DNA from: Ditylenchus dipsaci
Lineage: Eukaryota > Nematoda > Chromadorea > Rhabditida > Anguinidae
DNA: 64,000 nt
Direction: 5' to 3'
NCBI GenBank assembly: GCA_004194705.1
Contig: SADC01001349.1
Location: forward strand, 1 to 64,000
The notes below the pieces were generated by a model, which saw only the letters and a list, made by a program, of their open reading frames with translations, was not told where the DNA came from and ran no database searches. This document shows, piece by piece, positions 44,299 through 55,077 of this stretch. Numbering within the stretch: the stretch's first letter is position 1; each line of letters opens with the position of its first letter. Both the position numbers and the translations under genes were made by a program.

Positions 44299-44649
44299 TT
44301 TGGGTCTTCTACCAAGCACTGAAGGTAGCACTAATATCAATACACGTGACCCAAAAATACAACAAGGAAAACGAAGTAAAATCTAGTCTACTCAAACACC
44401 AGCACAAATATATTTAAATATTTAGTTTGATTTTTAACAATAGTGTGCCAACAATAATTTGAAAATTCGCGCACATTCGAATTCCTTTTTATTAAATAAC
44501 AATAATTTATACATTTATACCGTATTATTAAGCTTCCAAAAACTTAAACAAAATTATTTTTCAAAATGAGTTAATTTTAAATGAAGGATCCACTAGAAAA
44601 AAGTGATTCTCTTTTTATTATTGATGTTATCTAACAAGGGAATCCACGC
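44299..44649. other. Intergenic upstream of TMEM41B
   Basis: AT-rich; contains the TMEM41B promoter region by position. No feature recognised. Confidence 0.4.
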
Positions 44650-44878
44650 ACGGGCACATTGGTTCGACTATTCTGATAAGTCTACCTTAAAAAGAGCGTA
44701 GTCTATTTGCTATACAAAATTTTAATATTAACTACCCTCAAGAAACTTCAAGCTGGCACTGCCTGACCCCTGTTGATTTTCGATTGATTTGCGCCGGTAA
44801 TATTAAAATTTTGTATAGTAAATCGAAAATTCTCTGCAAAGATAGACTTTTAAGAATTGTCGAATCGAATTTGCCCGT
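44650..44878. mobile_element. Small foldback, ACGGGCACATTGG ends
   Basis: ACGGGCACATTGGTTCGACT pairs with CGAATCGAATTTGCCCGT. The inner arms GCTATACAAAATTTTAATAT and inverse are perfect. No coding. Confidence 0.75.
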
Positions 44879-45066
44879 TTGTGAATGTCTCTTATAAGTC
44901 ATCCTTTTGTAAAATTTATTTTAAACTTTTTATGAGATTAATGACATATTGACTGTCCAAATAGCTAGATCAAGTTGTTGAAAATGGTTCAGGTGAAAAA
45001 CACTCATCTAGACTATATTTTTTGTGAAACAAACTCATCTGGATAATGAAAATGTGTATGTGGTAG

Positions 45067-45446
45067 CCATAGTAATCGCGCCGTCCGACGCCGTCCGGCC
45101 GGGCCGTCCCGTCCGGACGGTGTAGCAATTGGCCCAACAAATCTTCGCGGTCTACTTTCTAAAACATGAACTGCCACATTCTAATGCCAAAAACACAGCG
45201 ACCGTTCATGTCTTTTTCAATCGACCGGCAGCCGCCGTATTGAAAAAATGTTTTTTTGAAAAATGACAATTTTTAGGACGGTGGTGGCCGGTCGATTGAA
45301 AAATGGACGGTCCCTATTTCCTTGACACCACAAAATGGTAAATGATACTCTAGAAAGTAGACCGTCCAGATTTGTTGGGCCAATTGCAAAACCGTCCGGA
45401 CAGGACGGGTCCGGCCAGACAGTGTAGGACGGCACGGTCGCTATGG
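45067..45446. mobile_element. Foldback with GTCCGG words, 6 bp direct flank
   Basis: CCATAGTAATCGCGCCGTCC against GGACGGCACGGTCGCTATGG. Multiple CCGTCCGG words lie near both ends, with GGTGGCCGGTCGATTG and its inverse inside. TGGTAG occurs directly on both sides (45061-45066, 45447-45452). Strikingly GC-rich ends in an AT-rich setting. Confidence 0.8.
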
Positions 45447-45452
45447 TGGTAG

Positions 45453-46153
45453 CATGTGTAGGATTCATCACGGTTGTCTGCATTGCTTGCTTTGCGATAA
45501 ATACTTGATACGATTGCTGTTTAGGATTTGCAAATTACTCGCTCATAGTGTATTTTTAAAGTCAATTGCTTCAGTTGTTTTTGCTAGTTTATATAAAGCT
45601 AAATATGTATTTATATATATGTATTTACTGAATATATTTTCCACTTTTCATTCTTTTTTTGCAACGGTGAGACATTTTATATTCAAGAAATTTTAGCTAA
45701 AAAAAATTCGTCTCTTACGCGAGCAGAATTGTTTTTCTATTTGTTTGTGCTATTGCTCATAGAAAAGCAGCAGCACAATATTTTCGTGGATAGCTTTAGT
45801 TTTTGGTTAAAACACACTTTTTTGTTTATTATTAAAAATACTTCAATTTTTTTCACTAACTGAAGTTTGTTATGAAATTAATTATTATAATTGTTCCTGG
45901 TAAAGTTTCAGCCCATTTCGCAATCATTTTAAGGTAAATAGAGCTGTGACTCACCAAAGATCAAAAGAACAATACGCTGTTTTTATTCCTGCTCAGTCCC
46001 ACGCGAGCAGCCAGCATATGATTTCTCTTTTGATTTATTATGTTGCACACTGATATTTCTACATTAGATCATTCAAAAAGTTTTGTTACAAAGTTAAAAA
46101 CGGCAATATCCTTGTCGTTTATTATAACATTGTAGACACGCAAAAGTCACACA
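45453..46153. other. Intergenic, nothing recognised
   Basis: AT-rich sequence between the foldback and the small secreted-type frame. No repeat arm seen. Confidence 0.4.
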
Positions 46154-46411
46154 ATGCAGCTTCACGCTACAGTTTTTCTGACCGCTTTTTTTGTATTGCA
46201 GCCCTGTTTAGCTCAAAAAAATTTTTTTTGCAAAGAAGGCTCCCCCGGAACCTGCCGCAACCCGTGTTCCGGCAAAACGGTTCCACCGAAACAACTTCGT
46301 GTTTTGGCGAAACAGTTTTTGTTCCGACATAACATGAATGTTTCGTTTGGTGTTTCGTCGACACACGTCTTCTATTCCGGTGTTTTGGCGAAGTCTTTCC
46401 GAAAAACCTAA
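46154..46411 (+). CDS. Short secreted-type open frame with repeat-derived tail
   Basis: 85 codons. MQLHATVFLTAFFVLQPCLA is a good signal peptide, followed by FFCKEGSPGTCRNPC. From about residue 40 the DNA becomes a degenerate GTTTTGGCGAAAC/GTTCCGGCAAAACG word tract, so the C-terminus looks like repeat DNA read through. It could be a truncated secreted peptide gene. Located 0.2 kb upstream of ten-cysteine peptide gene A. Uncertain. Confidence 0.4.
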   Translation: MQLHATVFLTAFFVLQPCLAQKNFFCKEGSPGTCRNPCSGKTVPPKQLRVLAKQFLFRHNMNVSFGVSSTHVFYSGVLAKSFRKT

Positions 46412-46581
46412 TACAGTCAACACTCGATTTAACGAAACTCTTGATTTAACGGACATTTTTAAACGCCTATTTGGTCAGCCATTTAAAAAATGACCAAAAT
46501 TACTCTTTATTTAACGAAACTCTAGATTCACAAACATTTTTGTCGGTTTTCAGGGGTTCGTTAAATCGAGAGTTGACTGTA
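46412..46581. mobile_element. Pogo/Tigger-type MITE, 170 bp
   Basis: TACAGTCAACACTCGATTTA against TAAATCGAGAGTTGACTGTA. ATTTAACGAAACTCT is repeated. It ends 36 bp before the start codon of the next gene, so it is promoter-proximal. Confidence 0.85.
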
Positions 46582-46616
46582 CATACAAATATTTAATGCA
46601 TTTCAGAAATCCTATA

Positions 46617-47120
46617 ATGAATTTTAAATATTTATTCTTCTTTGTGATCATCTTTGCTGGCCTTGTCTTCTTGCAGGCAGCTGAAAAAGGTATGTGTAAA
46701 TTTTATGGGGGGGGGGTGTAAAAACGAGTAAACTGCAAGCAAAAAGTCAATTTTTCATCAAAACCAAATTATCAAGACACAAATGTGAGGCAACTTTACA
46801 AAGTAATTGGCGTATTATTGATGATGTGTGCTGTCTTGTCAAGTGCTGTCTTGTCCAGGATCTCTAAAAATACATTATTCTTAGGTTCCACAGAGGTGTG
46901 CAAGCCAAATGAGTGCATGTGTGCCACTGGTCCGCAATGCTCCGAGAAGTGTTGTCGTCAGAAAAGAAAAGCTTCTATAGAGTGCACTATTGACCAGGAC
47001 TGTGATGATGGCAAGGAATGCCAAGTTGGTCGAAAACAGAGTAAATGTGGTTAGTCATTTTTGGTTATTTGTTACTGCATAATACTTTCGTGATTTTTAG
47101 TAAACAATAAGAAAAAGTAG
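46617..47120 (+). CDS. Ten-cysteine secreted peptide A
   Basis: Three exons: 46617-46689, 46885-47049, 47101-47120; 85 residues. The signal peptide (MNFKYLFFFVIIFAGLVFL) is separated from the mature part by a phase-1 intron. The mature part has ten Cys: C-x4-C-x-C-x5-C-x3-CC-x9-C-x5-C-x5-C-x8-C, including CKPNECMC, KCC and QDCDDGKEC. The last intron is also phase 1, immediately after the tenth Cys. GCATTTCAG lies 10 bp upstream of ATG (spliced-leader type acceptor) and AATAAA is at 47198. The framework recalls WAP- or knottin-type disulfide cores but fits none exactly. Likely secreted; role unknown (protease inhibitor or defence peptide are guesses). Frame intact. Paralogue at 53627. Confidence 0.85.
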
Positions 47121-47249
47121 AAAGTGAACCAAATACAAATGCTGGACATCGACGCTCGAAAAAATGCGTGTGAAAGATGAATCTTATAATTTTAACCAAT
47201 AAATTTTTTTTAAAATTCGTTTACTATAAAACTCTAATTTGAATTTGAA

Positions 47250-47504
47250 TACCGTATTTTCTCTATTAAACGGGCCCTTTCTAATAAACGGGCCCCTTCG
47301 ATTTTGAGGACTTATATCTGAAACCAGAGTAAACATTTTGCAAAACTTTTTTTTGCGTTTTCTTAACTCCCACGAGCTCTACTGATTCCACTTTTTAGAT
47401 TTTGGTTGAGCACTCAAAAATCTTGAAATTGACCTTAAAATTCTCCGATTTTTGAGGGGTTGAAAAATAAACGGGCCGGCCCGTTTGATAGAGAAAATAC
47501 GGTA
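47250..47504. mobile_element. TACCGTATTT MITE, copy with ACGGGCC words
   Basis: TACCGTATTTTCTCTATTAA against AGAGAAAATACGGTA. CTATTAAACGGGCCC is repeated near the left end. Shares TTGGTTGAGCACTCAAAAAT with the copy at 23987. Confidence 0.85.
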
Positions 47505-47666
47505 TTCACCCTTGAAGAATTACCAAAAAGTTAAAGTGTACAATGTCTTTGTGATAACAGGCTTTAGAGGTTTTTCATTTACTAAGATGCCTTGGATACT
47601 TGAAAAATGACAAAGTAACATTTCTGCAAAAACAATCCTTCGCAGGAAGTAGTACCATATTGAATT

Positions 47667-50600
47667 TTAATTAAATGTAAATTTGAGTCTTAGAGCTACG
47701 CGAGCATCCACACATCCAGTCACAATCAGATAAAAGGTTTCTCTTGTGTTTTTATTCAAGAACACATATTTTTCGTCTTGCACACATTTGTAGCGATCGT
47801 GATCATAATTAAATTCATCTTCATCTAAATATTTTCCATTTGATTTTCCGGGTGAGGTTGGTTGCGAAGAAGCATCAAAATCATATGTCTCTGATACGCT
47901 CTGTACTGTACCGTTAGCCAATACCAAACGCGATGGCCATTCAAAGAGAATATCAAATTTATGATCAGTAATAAATGTAACGATTGGAATAACGTTGGTC
48001 AAGCTTTTAAGATTGCAAAAGTGCTGTAATTGTAAAAATTGTAATTGTGATATTTTTTCAAGAGTTAATGTAACGTTGAAGAAAAAACAATGATACAGGT
48101 ACAAACTCCCTGAAGGATAGTGTGACTTCAATTATCTCAATATTTTAGCGCTTTTTCTATTAAATTTTAACAACACCAGATCAGACCAAATTAGAATTTT
48201 TTCAAATTAGATAGATTCTGTAGAAAAACGGTTTTGACATTAAGAAAACAAGTTAAATAGATTAGAACGCCACGCCACAGTAGCCAAAAGTCAACAAAAA
48301 TTTGTTTTTGGGGCTTTGCTAAAAGGGAGGCATGTTAATTTTTTTTGCGAAAAGTGCACTTTTGTGGGCAATTTCGCCGCTAACCATCCCGAACCACGTT
48401 GAACTGCCGGAAACCAATTATTAAACTACAGTCGAACCTCGATAATTGGGCACCCGTAAAAGTTCGTTCCCCCGCTTCGCGACACTTTTTTAGCTCGATT
48501 TTCAAAGCTTTTACATTCTGTTTTGTTTTTACATTCTGTTTTGACAGTCCGGTCCCAAATATCGCAAGGATTCTGATTTTACCGATCGTTTTTCAGAATA
48601 CAAATTTTTTCTCTTTTAAAGAAAACCTCGATAAACGGGCACCCATTACAAAAATAGGGTGTCCGTTTATCGAGGTTTTGCTTTCTTAGAGAAAAAATTT
48701 TTTGGATTCTAAAAACGATCGGTAAAATTGCAATCCTTGCGATATTAGGGACCGGACTGTCAAAACAGAATTTGAAAATCGAGCTAAAAAGTATCTGATA
48801 AGCGGTGAAACAAACTTTTGGGAGTGCCGTTTATCGAGGTTCAACTTTACTACAAAAACAAGTGTATAGGGTGATTAACGGTAGTTTAGAATTGCTGGTG
48901 GAACACTTTTTTCTGAACTGAAAAACCGTTTTCACGAATCAAGTAAAGTTCAAATATATGGCTAATTTGAAGAAATTGTAATATTTGTCTGATCAAATCT
49001 AATTTGTTCCTTTCAGTATTTGCTAACCGAAACCGAGTTCCCACCTAAAACAGTTTTTAGAAAAAATTACCTCAATAATTTCACCTATAAAGCCATCTGG
49101 AAAATTAGTATCCTTAAAAATGATTTTATTGCAACTTAATTTAGCGTTCGAGCAAAAGTCTAAAATAAGCAGTTTATCATGAGGGAAGTAGCCTTCTTCA
49201 AATGTGTATCCACAATAAACAATTTTTTTTGACAAGAAAAAGTTCTGACACAAAGTTAGTACTTTTAAATCAAGAGAATCAATAATCAACTTGTTGCAAG
49301 CGATGCGAATATTATGCTTACAGCTTAATTCTCGAATTAATGACTCATTCAACAGCTCTACCATCTGAATGCGTTGAAAATAGATGTGTCGCAAGCAGTG
49401 GATAAAATGTTGCAAAGCAATACCAATTGGGTTGAAAAAAGCATTATAACACCAAAAGTTTTGGTAAGATTCAATGCTTTCAGCTGATTTGAGCAAAAGT
49501 TTACCACTATAGGAGTGCCTAAGAGAATTCTACTTGCTAGACCAAATAAAGAGCTTTCCTAAAAATAAAGGTATGCATTTTTTTAGTGGTCGTCCTCTTG
49601 GAGCAAAAATTTTTTTTACTTTTTCAGGCTTTATAACCTTCTTTGTGAACAAAATCGGACATGCTGAAGATGGTTTGATACTGGTAAAATGCCGTTTTCT
49701 CGGGTATTTTTGAGTCTTGGAGTATAATTGATTTTACCAAAGCTCGGTTTCACCAAAACTGAAAAAATGCTCGAGAAAACAGCATTTTGCCACTATCAAA
49801 CCCTCTTCAGCATGCCTGAATTAGTCCATAAAACAGGTTTTGGAAGCCGAGACAGCAAAAAAAATTTTGCTCTGATTGGACGACCACTTGGTTTGCGTGG
49901 CTCAGACTAAAAAACCAATTATAACGGTGCTCTTCAGTTGAGCTCGTGGTGCCGTGGTAAACGTGATTATGTCGATTTTTTAGGTCTCAGGTTCGATTTA
50001 ACGTACCTGTATATCTCAAAATACCTCAGGGTCATCATACCTAAGACACAAAAAGAACCAGAAAAGGCCTTCACCAAAATTTTGTTTTACCAAGTATGCC
50101 TTTACGAAAAAAATTTTTACCAAATGGGGGGTCGAACTTTTTTTATGCTGTAGCGAGTCGCAATTGTAGCGAGTCACTGTAGCGAGTCACAAGTTGTAGC
50201 GAATCGACGTTTCACCATATATTCGGCTCTGAGGGATATTGGAAAGACAGAAGAAGTCATTCTGAAAACTTCGTGGATCCGGCTCTAGAATCTCAGTTAA
50301 AGAAGCTTAAATTAAATCGAATGCGAGGGACGAAAATACAATAAAGTGAAATACGAAAATTTGCCGAATGACAATCGCCTCAAATAATTTTCGGAAAGTA
50401 TCTAAACCACCATTTTGAAAAAAACTTACACAGAAGCATTAGTAATGGTCAGGCCCTGAGGTGTAAAATTAAGTGAAATATGTAAGGGAGGGGGGATTAT
50501 GATATTAACCTTTTGCGGGTTGGGTATATGGTATTTCTAAATTTTGCGTGCTCAACCGAAATCCGAAAAATGCAATCAGGGAATTTCGCGTCAAAATCGC

Positions 50601-50922
50601 AAAAAAGCATAAAGCTATTTGTTAATGTAAAAAATGTTTTGTAAAAGAATGCATAAAATTGACCTACATTAAGCTTTTGACCACATGGGTATGGCGAATC
50701 CCATTGATCACGCATAGCAACATTGTTAATATTTAGTAGACTTATGTCACTAACATCAGATGAAATACGCAAAGATCCAAATTTTCTAAGAGGAGAAGTA
50801 AAATTTTGGCGGTAAAAGGACACGTTGACTCTAAATTGCTTGTTAACAAGTCGACAATGGTCCAAGTTTTCTTGACTTAAAAATTTTAAGATTTCAAAGA
50901 GAATATCGTTTAATATACGCAT
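47667..50922 (-). CDS. F-box protein, nematode type
   Basis: Exons recognised (minus): 50922-50668, 49506-49071, 48023-47667. The N-terminus MRILNDILFEILKFLSQENL, then CRLVNKQF, is an F-box, which binds Skp1 in SCF ubiquitin ligases. Substrate-side exons follow (LRISSDVSDISLLNINN; LIIDSLDLKVLTLCQNFF; FDILFEWPSRLVLANGTV; YLIVTGCVDARVALRLKF). Exon 2 to 3 joins in frame (GAG/GTAATT to TTACAG). The join of exon 1 to 2 is off phase, so an exon or a base is missing. The long first intron holds the GTGGTCGTCC foldback, and the second holds a pogo MITE. Large divergent F-box families are characteristic of nematodes; the substrate is unknown. Confidence 0.72.
48427..48849. mobile_element. Pogo/Tigger-type MITE in an F-box intron
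   Basis: TACAGTCGAACCTCGATAAT against TTATCGAGGTTCAACTTTA. Shares AGTTCGTTCCCCCGC and GTCCGGTCCCAAATATCGC with the copies at 3033 and 59605. Confidence 0.8.
49586..49908. mobile_element. Foldback MITE, GTGGTCGTCCACTTGG family, copy 2
   Basis: TAGTGGTCGTCCTCTTGGAG to GGACGACCACTTGG. The arms include TGCTGAAGATGGTTTGATAC against its inverse. In F-box intron 1. Confidence 0.8.
50140..50215 (+). repeat. Word array TGTAGCGAGTCAC
   Basis: Four tandem words (CTGTAGCGAGTCGCAAT, TGTAGCGAGTCAC, TGTAGCGAGTCACAAG, TGTAGCGAATCGACG). In F-box intron 1. Confidence 0.6.
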
Positions 50923-51139
50923 TAAAGGCAATAAAAATAAATTATGAAACAATTTTTTTATTGTATATTAGTTTAAGAATTCATCGCATCATTTTATTAT
51001 CATACTTGTTATCTACAAAAAATGCGCGGTAAAAAGAAAAATATATATTCTTCATGGAGTGGTTTTAACAACCCAAGATATCTCCCAAGCTTCTGCATTC
51101 AGCTTTAACATCTGTTTTTCAATAAAACATAGGGATAGT

Positions 51140-51412
51140 GGCGCTACTGCAATATACCATCCTCCCCCCCCCCCAAAAAAAACCCTCCTCTAATATACCC
51201 CGCCCCAATAATTTTTAGGCTTAGGAATTAGGCTTAGCCCTGAGGCTTAGGCTTTAGGCAAAAATGAAGAAAGTTTGCTAGGCTTTGGGCCTTAGGCATT
51301 AGGCATAGGGACAATACGCAATAATTTCACCACTTTTCCAAAAAAAAAGTATGGTTTTTGGGGTACCTGAAAAATTATTGGGGGGGGGGGGTGTGGGGTA
51401 TATTACAGTAGC
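51140..51412. mobile_element. MITE with CGCTACTGNAATATA ends, copy 3
   Basis: GGCGCTACTGCAATATACC against GGGGTATATTACAGTAGC, with poly-C and poly-G just inside. The interior has TTAGGCTTAGGAATTAGGC words. Confidence 0.75.
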
Positions 51413-51965
51413 TTTTCGGAAACTTTTAAAAAAGCTTAGTTGGAATTAGGCAAAAATATTGTTTAGGCAACACAACTAAACGTTTCCTTCCTGTTTTAAT
51501 TGCCTGTATGCTGGTAAGTGATGCCTGTCTAATCTGTTTTTGCAGGTGGTTTTGCTCTCCAAATCAACTAATGGACAAAGAGAGGAAATGGTTCTAACAA
51601 AAACAACCACGACAACAAAGAATCAATGAAGTTTAAGTTAACCCTATATTTCTTTCTTGCTTGACACTTTCCACTGCTACAGCTTTTTTGAAATTTTTTC
51701 ATTCTTTTTTAAATTTCTTAATGAAATCTTTAATATATTACAGTTTTCCTAATTAAATTGATTTTAGGAAACTTGAATTTTCACAATTTTCCAGCAAAGG
51801 CTTTACCATACAGCGCTGTACACCTGCAACGTGAATTGTTCTAATAGTGCATTAAAGGTAGTTCTTATGCTGTTTATGTTTTGAAATGTGCAGAAAATAA
51901 ATAAAACTTGTTAAATCTAATTTTTATATTTTAAATTTTAGCGTTTCTTGTATCGATTAATTAAA
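51413..51965. other. 5' region of the saposin-type gene
   Basis: ACCTGCAACGTGAATTGTTC then AAAG/GTAGTT at about 51857 and AATTTTAG at 51942 could be a 5' UTR intron or a trans-splice acceptor. TTTTTGCAG at 51546 precedes a short open stretch ending at TGA (51629), a possible exon of an unseen gene. Confidence 0.35.
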
Positions 51966-53128
51966 ATGGAAATATATCGTAAATTTTGTTCATTGCACTC
52001 AAAGCTACACACCCTAACTTTATTTGGTATTCTTTTATGTTTACAAGTAAATTCTAGCGAAAATGATACCGAGGATGAAATTGAGGAGAAAAACTTTTTT
52101 AACATAACTTTGCCATCAAAAGTTGAAGCAGAAATTATTCCTATCGAGCAGCTTTGCGAATTATGTCATATGGTTCTCATACAATTTAAAGAACATGCTA
52201 AAGCAGATGTCAATAAGTTTAAAAAAGTAAGTGGAAAAGCTTTTGGTTGTTAAATTGTGAGGGAATATAGAACTAGTAATACAGAATCTGAAGACAACAA
52301 GAGATTTTTTAGGCACTCTCTGGGGTTTGTGGACACCAGACCAATTATTTTTACTAATTTTTTTTTAAATGATATGCTAACAAAAACTATTGTAAGTCGT
52401 GAATTATGTATTTTGTACTCTTGAGGTTTTAAAACCTCAAAAACATTTTAACGTGGATTTTTGAAACATGATTTTTAAAAATTTTTAGCCAAATTTTTAA
52501 TTTATAAACAATAGAGAGGAATACGACAATTTTGATTTTTTCAGTGTGTAGCAACTAAACGTGAACCAAAGAAAATAATGAAATTAAATTTAAACCATAA
52601 AATGTTTTTGTCAAAAATGCCTGATTTCGGTATCAAAAAATCTGCCTTGTCCTCTAAAAATTACGAAAAACTTGTAAAGTGAGATATTTTGGTTTTAATA
52701 CAACGTATTGGGGATATTACAACATTACTCTTAAGCTCTTTTATATATATTTTTCAGGATCTCTTAGCTGGCTGTTCTAAACTACAAGACTCGAAAGAAG
52801 CGCGCAAATGTGAGACAGATGTAACTGATTCTAAAATTAACAAAATAGTAAGCAACAAATCTGTGGCTGACTTGTGTATTGAAGAGAGATTATGCAAGAT
52901 AGGAGAAAACCCAATACTGCAGAACCCACTTCAGATCCTGCTATCGACACAGACTTGTCTTCTTCCACTCTCGAGTTTGGCAACGAAACCCTTCCGTCTT
53001 TGCCTGCATTAGCTCTTACCAATGTTAGTTTTGTGGAAACCACCTTACTAGAAGATATTCAGAGAGATGACGCAAAAGCTAGTTCGCAAAGTACGCAGGA
53101 AGAAATAGTGCCCTTAGGTTATAATTAA
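51966..53128 (+). CDS. Secreted saposin-B domain protein
   Basis: Exon 1 is 51966-52226, exon 2 is 52758-53128. N-terminal hydrophobic signal (LHTLTLFGILLCLQVNS), acidic N-terminus, then a saposin-B fold with six Cys: QLCELCHMVL, DLLAGCSKL, ARKCETDV and LCIEERLC. Saposin-like proteins bind or permeabilise lipid; nematodes have many. After the domain a Ser/Thr/Glu-rich tail runs to LGYN and stop, but needs one extra base near 52895 to be in frame; without it the frame ends earlier. The 52227-52757 intron contains an open segment (52546-52677) with AG and GT borders in phase, a possible cassette exon, though inserting it would interrupt the domain. Confidence 0.8.
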
Positions 53129-53626
53129 ACAGTTTTAAAAAACTCTTTTGTGCACAAATCTTGTGCATTAGTTAAAAAAAATTCAATGAATTTTTTGCAA
53201 TAAAACTTTGTAACAAATGCTATTGTGAAAAGTATATTTAAAAAAAATCCAATAATAAAACAGTCAATAATGATATCGACAAAAACATATATTTAAATTA
53301 TATCGAAATATTGGTACCAATAACTTGAAATTTACAAACCTGTCTGCAAAAAATAGGTGCTCAAATTGTAAAAGCAACTTTTAAAATGATAACTATGTTT
53401 TCGCATTTAAAAACATGGCATTGCAAATAAATTTTTGTATTTTACTATATCTTTGTATTTATTCAAAACATAGCCATATACAAAAAACCATTAAATTCCA
53501 CAGTAGTTGAATGCAGTGTTTACGAAGGTCAGCTTGAATTTAATTTCTGTCATTTAGAGCTATTTTTTTTCACTTTCTTCCACTTTCAGAAAAATCCCTT
53601 CCACAAAAAATCACAAATTTTCTAAG
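53129..53626. other. Intergenic, nothing recognised
   Basis: AT-rich spacer between the saposin gene and peptide gene B. Confidence 0.4.
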
Positions 53627-53961
53627 ATGATTCTGAAGTTTTGTTCTCTTTTTATGGCTATGATTTGTGTGCTGCTTGTTACAGATGCTGCTGAAGGTTT
53701 TTCACACAAAGAAATTTTCTTATCTGTCTAAAATTTAGGAAGCTTGATTAACTCATTAGCCTCTCCAAGACTCTGTCCTCCTGATCAATGTATTTGTCCA
53801 TCTAGAAAGTGCTCTGTGTTTTGTTGCAGTAGCCCAAAATGTAAAAGTAACTCTGACTGTCCTGCTGGCAAAACTTGTCAAAAAAATCGTGGTCGATATG
53901 GATTTTGCTGTAAGTTTTGTTTTGTCTTGCCGTGAATTTTCATTATTTGTTTTTAGTGTGA
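53627..53961 (+). CDS. Ten-cysteine secreted peptide B
   Basis: Three exons: 53627-53696, 53739-53909, 53957-53961; 81 residues. Signal peptide MILKFCSLFMAMICVLLVT, then a mature part with ten Cys: C-x4-C-x-C-x4-C-x3-CC-x4-C-x5-C-x5-C-x9-C (CPPDQCIC, VFCC, SDCPAGKTC). Both introns are phase 1 and at the same places as in peptide A: after the signal peptide and directly after the last Cys. The first intron is only 42 bp. CCACTTTCAG lies 37 bp upstream of ATG as a likely spliced-leader acceptor. Frame intact. Secreted disulfide-rich peptide of unknown role. Confidence 0.85.
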
Positions 53962-54147
53962 ATCCAAAACAATAAGCCAATCAGTGAACAGTAATCATAA
54001 AAAATTTAAGCTAATAAAAAAGTTTAAGCACTTTCTTATCAAGTTTTTACAAACTTTAATCTGCAAAACTATTAAAAGCACCGAAAACGTTGTTTACCTT
54101 TAAATTGTATGTTAAACCGCTATTTAACTAATGCTTGTTTTTCTTAT

Positions 54148-54396
54148 TACCGTATACTCTCTATAAATCCCTTATGAGAATTTATTTTTCAACCCCTAAA
54201 AATCGGAAAAATTTAAGGTCGATTTTGACATTTTGTGCCGTCGGGCAAAATCTGAAAAGTGGAATCAGGAGAGCTCGTGCTGATTAAGAAAACACAAAAA
54301 ACAGATTTGTGAAATGTTTGCTCTGAACTGAAATATCAGGTCCGTAGGGTGGATATTATTATTAGAGAGCGGGAGATCAATAGAGAATATACGGTA
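54148..54396. mobile_element. TACCGTATACTC MITE
   Basis: TACCGTATACTCTCTATAAA against ATAGAGAATATACGGTA. GTTGAAAAATAA-type and TCTGAAAAGTGGAATCAG blocks match the family at 23987, 39507 and 47250. Confidence 0.85.
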
Positions 54397-54434
54397 TATA
54401 CCAAATTTAGTTAGAAATCTTGGTATATACTCTT

Positions 54435-54505
54435 GATAAAGTTGACGCTCGATTTAACATACACCCGATTAACCGATTAACCGATTAACATACACCCCAC
54501 GGTCC
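54435..54505 (+). repeat. Short CCGATTAA tandem and pogo-like end
   Basis: TTGACGCTCGATTTAACATA resembles a pogo-type end; then ACCGATTAACCGATTAAC in tandem. Probably a truncated MITE. Confidence 0.5.
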
Positions 54506-54899
54506 ATGCTGCACGGAACAAATACAAATGTAATAAATAAAGTATGTACCCTTAGAGGAACTTTAGCAAAAAGTTGCTTGCAATTAGTTCTGGTACAGAC
54601 CTCCCTTTGTGGCTGCTTGTTGCTAGAGTTGACTCAGAGAACATATTTTTAACGCCGGCTGAGCTTTCAAGAATGACTAGGATGTTTGGTGCCAGCGCCT
54701 ACAGGATTGGGTATTTCTCTGCACTGGCGCCGTTTCAAAACTCCATCGCCTTGAAGGCTTGTTGACCGACTGTGCTTTGATTTCCTCAAATTCAAGGACA
54801 TGCAAGCGACAAATCAGAAATGAAGCGAAGCAAACACTTAGTGGTTGTCAAAATCCCACAATAATTTGAAATAAAGTTTGCCGTCTTTATTCGGCTAAT

Positions 54900-55070
54900 G
54901 AAAATCACATAGGAATTTTCTTTAGCCGATGCGGCCGGATAAAGTCCTGCATCGGCACCGACCACCGCAAATTCCCGCACCGGAACCGACCCCCAAAATT
55001 TTACGCACGGGTGCCTACACCGGCCGGTGCCGGTGCATGTCGGTGCCGCACCGGGCCGTTACAGCACTGG
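54900..55070. repeat. GC-rich word array of CCGGTGCCGGTG
   Basis: Numerous CCGGTGC/GCACCGG words from GATGCGGCCGGATAAAG to CACCGGGCCGTTAC. It stands out sharply from the AT-rich background. The left portion (54600-54900) shows no gene. Confidence 0.6.
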
Positions 55071-55077
55071 TGCTAGC

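Noticed and set aside
45217..45483. 88-codon minus-strand frame
   Set aside because: It lies across both arms of the CCGTCCGG foldback; its peptide is a translation of repeat DNA.
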